The notes below the pieces were generated by a model. The model searched no databases, was not told the DNA's origin, and was given only the letters and a program-made list of their open reading frames with translations. The translations under genes were made by a program, and so were the position numbers. Below, piece by piece: positions 61,752 to 64,000 of a DNA stretch of 64,000 nucleotides. Origin of the DNA: Chloroflexota bacterium (lineage in GTDB: Bacteria > Chloroflexota > Anaerolineae > UBA4142 > SHND01); contig JAKOPZ010000296.1 of assembly GCA_029778615.1 (NCBI GenBank), forward strand, positions 56,130-120,129. Direction: 5' to 3'. Positions within the stretch are counted from its first letter, which is position 1, and the number at the start of each line of letters is the position of its first letter.

Positions 61752-63209
61752 CTACACTGGCGAAGGTATTGGTAACCATGAAAAAGACTCTGCCGCCCAG
61801 CGCACGCGCAGCGCAAACGCATGTTCGCACGGCATTTCGTTTGGCAGCTGCACCGTCAGTCCCTGCTCGTCCTGAGACCACGCCAGCGACGCAGAGCTGC
61901 CCACCAGTGAAATATCCGAAATCGCTGCGCGCAAAATTTCAGAACGCGACGAAAGCGAACGGATGGTTACGGTGTCGTGCGCGCACGCGAGAACAATCGC
62001 ATAGAGGAGGTTCTCTTTGGTCGTAAAGCGAATATCCTGACTGGTGAATGGTTCGCGCTGCGCGTCGGTAAATTCACCGCTCGGAATTTGTGTCGGACCT
62101 TCGCCGAAAATTTTCCATGGGCGCGTGCCGTAAATCGCTTCGCCGTTCACGTTCAGCCATTTGCCGATTTCTTTCAGAATTTCTTGTTCGGGTTCGGGAA
62201 TCGTGCCGTCGGGACGCGGTCCGATATTCAACAAGAAATTTCCATTTTTGCTGACGATATCCACCAAATCATCAATGAGCGCGTCCACACTGCGATATTC
62301 GTGACCTTCGACATAGCCCCATGATTTTGTCGAGACGGACGTATCGGTTTGCCAAACCTGCGGACGAATGTTTGTTAATTGTCCGCGTTCGACATCCAGA
62401 ACGGCGACGCCTTCGGGGAATGCCTCGTGTTTGTAATTTATCACGACGCCGTGCTGCCATTCCGCCGCGCGGTTGTAATAATACGCGGCGAATTTTTGCA
62501 GATACGGTGCGACGACGTATTGGTCAATCCACCAATCAAAATAAACAATTTGTGGCTGATACTTGTCCACGAGTTCGAGCGTGCGCGCGTACCAATCGTC
62601 CAAGTACTCGGCGCTCGGCGGCGGCTGCGAATTGCGGTCGCGATGGTCTGACGACGCGGGCATGGCAGAACCATAGAAATCGGAATAGCGAGGGTCGCGC
62701 ACATCGGACTCGCATTCCATTCCGCCGTTCATAAACCACCAATGTTCCAGACGATGCGTGGATAATCCAAACACGAGACCTTGTGTGCGCACGGCGGCGG
62801 CGAGTTCGCCAATGACATCACGGTGCGGTCCCATTTGCACCGCGTTCCATTTCGAGAAACTGCTGTCGTACATTGCAAAGCCATCGTGATGCTCTGCAAC
62901 GGGGATGACATAGCGCGCGCCGGCGTTGCGAAAAAGTTCCGCCCACGCGCTCGCATCAAACTGCGCGCCTGTTAATTGTGGAATGAAATCTTTGTATCCA
63001 AACTTGCTGTGCGGTCCGTATGTGGCGACGTGATGCTTGAACTCGTCCGTGCCTTGTACGTACATGTTGCGCGAGTACCATTCATTGCCGAACGCGGGAA
63101 CGGCATACACGCCCCAATGAATAAAAATTCCAAACTTGCTATCGCGATACCATTCGGGAACAGTGTACTGTTTGAGCGATTCCCAACTCGCGCGAAATTT
63201 TTCTGTCAT
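61752..63209 (-). CDS. Alpha-L-fucosidase-like glycoside hydrolase (GH29)
   Basis: 485 aa from ATG 63209 (AAGAGA 8 bp upstream; ATG 63248 is an alternative). PEWYRDSKFGIFIHWGVYAVPAFGNEWYSRNMY is the GH29 start; AGARYVIPVAEHHDGFAMYDS and the nucleophile segment QIVYFDWWID (Asp) are visible; NGNFLLNIGPRPDGTIPE closes the barrel. A C-terminal beta domain follows. No signal peptide, so it probably acts in the cytoplasm on imported fucosides. Next to a GH31 gene on the same strand; together a glycan-degradation unit. Confidence 0.94.
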   Translation of the reverse strand: MTEKFRASWESLKQYTVPEWYRDSKFGIFIHWGVYAVPAFGNEWYSRNMYVQGTDEFKHHVATYGPHSKFGYKDFIPQLTGAQFDASAWAELFRNAGARYVIPVAEHHDGFAMYDSSFSKWNAVQMGPHRDVIGELAAAVRTQGLVFGLSTHRLEHWWFMNGGMECESDVRDPRYSDFYGSAMPASSDHRDRNSQPPPSAEYLDDWYARTLELVDKYQPQIVYFDWWIDQYVVAPYLQKFAAYYYNRAAEWQHGVVINYKHEAFPEGVAVLDVERGQLTNIRPQVWQTDTSVSTKSWGYVEGHEYRSVDALIDDLVDIVSKNGNFLLNIGPRPDGTIPEPEQEILKEIGKWLNVNGEAIYGTRPWKIFGEGPTQIPSGEFTDAQREPFTSQDIRFTTKENLLYAIVLACAHDTVTIRSLSSRSEILRAAISDISLVGSSASLAWSQDEQGLTVQLPNEMPCEHAFALRVRWAAESFSWLPIPSPV

Positions 63210-63337
63210 ATTCAGTTCTCTTGAAAAATTTTGTAATGACGAATTCATTCGTCCGAGCCGGGGGAACGATTGAAAGCGTTATTACGTACGCCTTTGTCGT
63301 ACCGTCGCCCACATCTTGACTCGAAGAGATGTTCTGC

Positions 63338-64000
63338 TCAAAACTCTAGGACGGTTTGGTTTCCGTCATAAAGAATAGTTCGCGCATCCGGCATTTCTTC
63401 TGCCAGTGGGTCGAACGCTTTTTCCTTCGCGAGGACGACGCGAAATGTTTTTGCTGTTTGCATTCCGGGATAACTTCCTTGCCGATTTTCCAAAATCAAT
63501 TGGCGCGCGCGGTCATTCCAAACAATCCGAATCATCGCGAAATTTCCGCGCTCGTAGTTGTAATTATCGCCCTCATCTTCGTACAACGTGAACCGTCCAT
63601 CTTGCCCTGGATAAATCCATAATTCCATCGGCGCGTCGGGCTGTTCGTCGGCGAACTGAATCTTGGGACCGATGGGAACAATCGAACCCGCGCGCACAAA
63701 CAAGGGCATCGTCTCGAGCGGCGCATCCGCCAAAATCGTTTGTCCGCCCGTGTAACACTTGCCCGTCCAGACATCGTACCAATCGCTGCCTGATGGCAAA
63801 TAGACCGCGCGCGTCTTGTTTGCCGTTGTGATTGGAATGGAATGTGCGGCATAGTACATCGGCGTCGTTACGGGACAGACGAGGAACGCGGGTCCAAACA
63901 TGTATTCGTCTTGAATCTCGAACGTATTCGGGTCATGTCGAAAATCGAACGCGAGCGCGCGGAGCATCGTGTAATCGTGATGCGTCACGTGACCTGCGAG
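63338..64000 (-). CDS. GH31 family glycosidase, C-terminal part (5' end outside window)
   Basis: The frame is open to the window end. Visible are LAGHVTHHDYTMLRALAFDFRHDP and QDEYMFGPAFLVCPVTTP of the barrel end, then the beta domains: VYLPSGSDWYDVWTGKCYTGGQTILADAPLETMPLFVRAGSIVPIGP and LWIYPGQDGRFTLYEDEGDNYNYERG. This is typical of alpha-xylosidase or alpha-glucosidase GH31 with DUF5110. The catalytic Asp lies beyond the window. The 128-bp gap before the fucosidase gene start has no other feature. Confidence 0.9.
   Translation of the reverse strand, partial: LAGHVTHHDYTMLRALAFDFRHDPNTFEIQDEYMFGPAFLVCPVTTPMYYAAHSIPITTANKTRAVYLPSGSDWYDVWTGKCYTGGQTILADAPLETMPLFVRAGSIVPIGPKIQFADEQPDAPMELWIYPGQDGRFTLYEDEGDNYNYERGNFAMIRIVWNDRARQLILENRQGSYPGMQTAKTFRVVLAKEKAFDPLAEEMPDARTILYDGNQTVLEF

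Overview
This window reads as a chromosomal segment of a member of the Chloroflexota, probably Anaerolineae-like. That is an inference from gene content: DUF4388/GTPase/V4R signalling genes, a split YbhF-type exporter, MalT-type LuxR and STAND-WD40 regulators, PdxS/PdxT vitamin B6 synthesis, CSLREAI beta-helix secreted proteins, and many Ser/Thr/Pro-linker lipoproteins and exoproteins. The DNA is very rich in CGCG. Many genes lack a Shine-Dalgarno sequence and start by ATGA/GTGA overlap, and at least two look leaderless. No rRNA, tRNA or CRISPR array was seen.

Layout. (1) 0-15.1 kb: a one-direction block of about ten GT-B glycosyltransferases with a coiled-coil accessory protein and an HExxH protein, presumably a surface-polysaccharide locus. 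(2) 15.1-18.7 kb: DUF4388 protein, Ras-like GTPase and V4R protein, then a lipoprotein and a small leaderless membrane protein. (3) 18.8-26.1 kb: vitamin block. A TPP riboswitch precedes pdxS-pdxT-thiN, and a second TPP riboswitch precedes a ThiB/ThiP/ThiQ-type importer followed by a pterin dehydratase. (4) 26.1-29.3 kb: TPR-S24 peptidase and SPFH membrane protein. (5) 29.3-37 kb: TetR with a consensus promoter/operator, ABC-2 exporter, membrane fusion protein and two related secreted proteins. (6) 37-39.6 kb: dnaA between two DnaA-box clusters, the probable oriC. (7) 39.7-53.3 kb: mixed housekeeping and secreted genes (CnaB-like repeat putative glycosidase, GNAT, LOG, class V aminotransferase, LuxR, beta-helix proteins, MutY-Nudix, exonuclease). 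(8) 53.3-61.7 kb: an HTH-STAND-WD40 protein and a row of seven small stress-type genes with strong ribosome binding sites. (9) 61.7-64 kb: GH29 and GH31 glycosidases on the minus strand.

The most unusual signal is not a gene. Many intergenic gaps from 0.25 to 25 kb, and again at 41.6-42.4 and 50.8-51.4 kb, are filled with degenerate tandem repeats of exactly 7 bp. They belong to several sequence families, run between a stop codon and the next start codon, sometimes invert on themselves, and sometimes read into coding sequence in frame. They resemble in design the heptanucleotide STRR repeats of heterocystous cyanobacteria. Two other repeat classes accompany them: 22-bp palindromes with GGAAC/GTTCC arms and a CGCCGC or similar loop, and a 94-95 bp element with TGTCATTTCGA ends. 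A second notable point is the TPP (vitamin B1) riboswitch in front of the vitamin B6 synthase genes pdxST.
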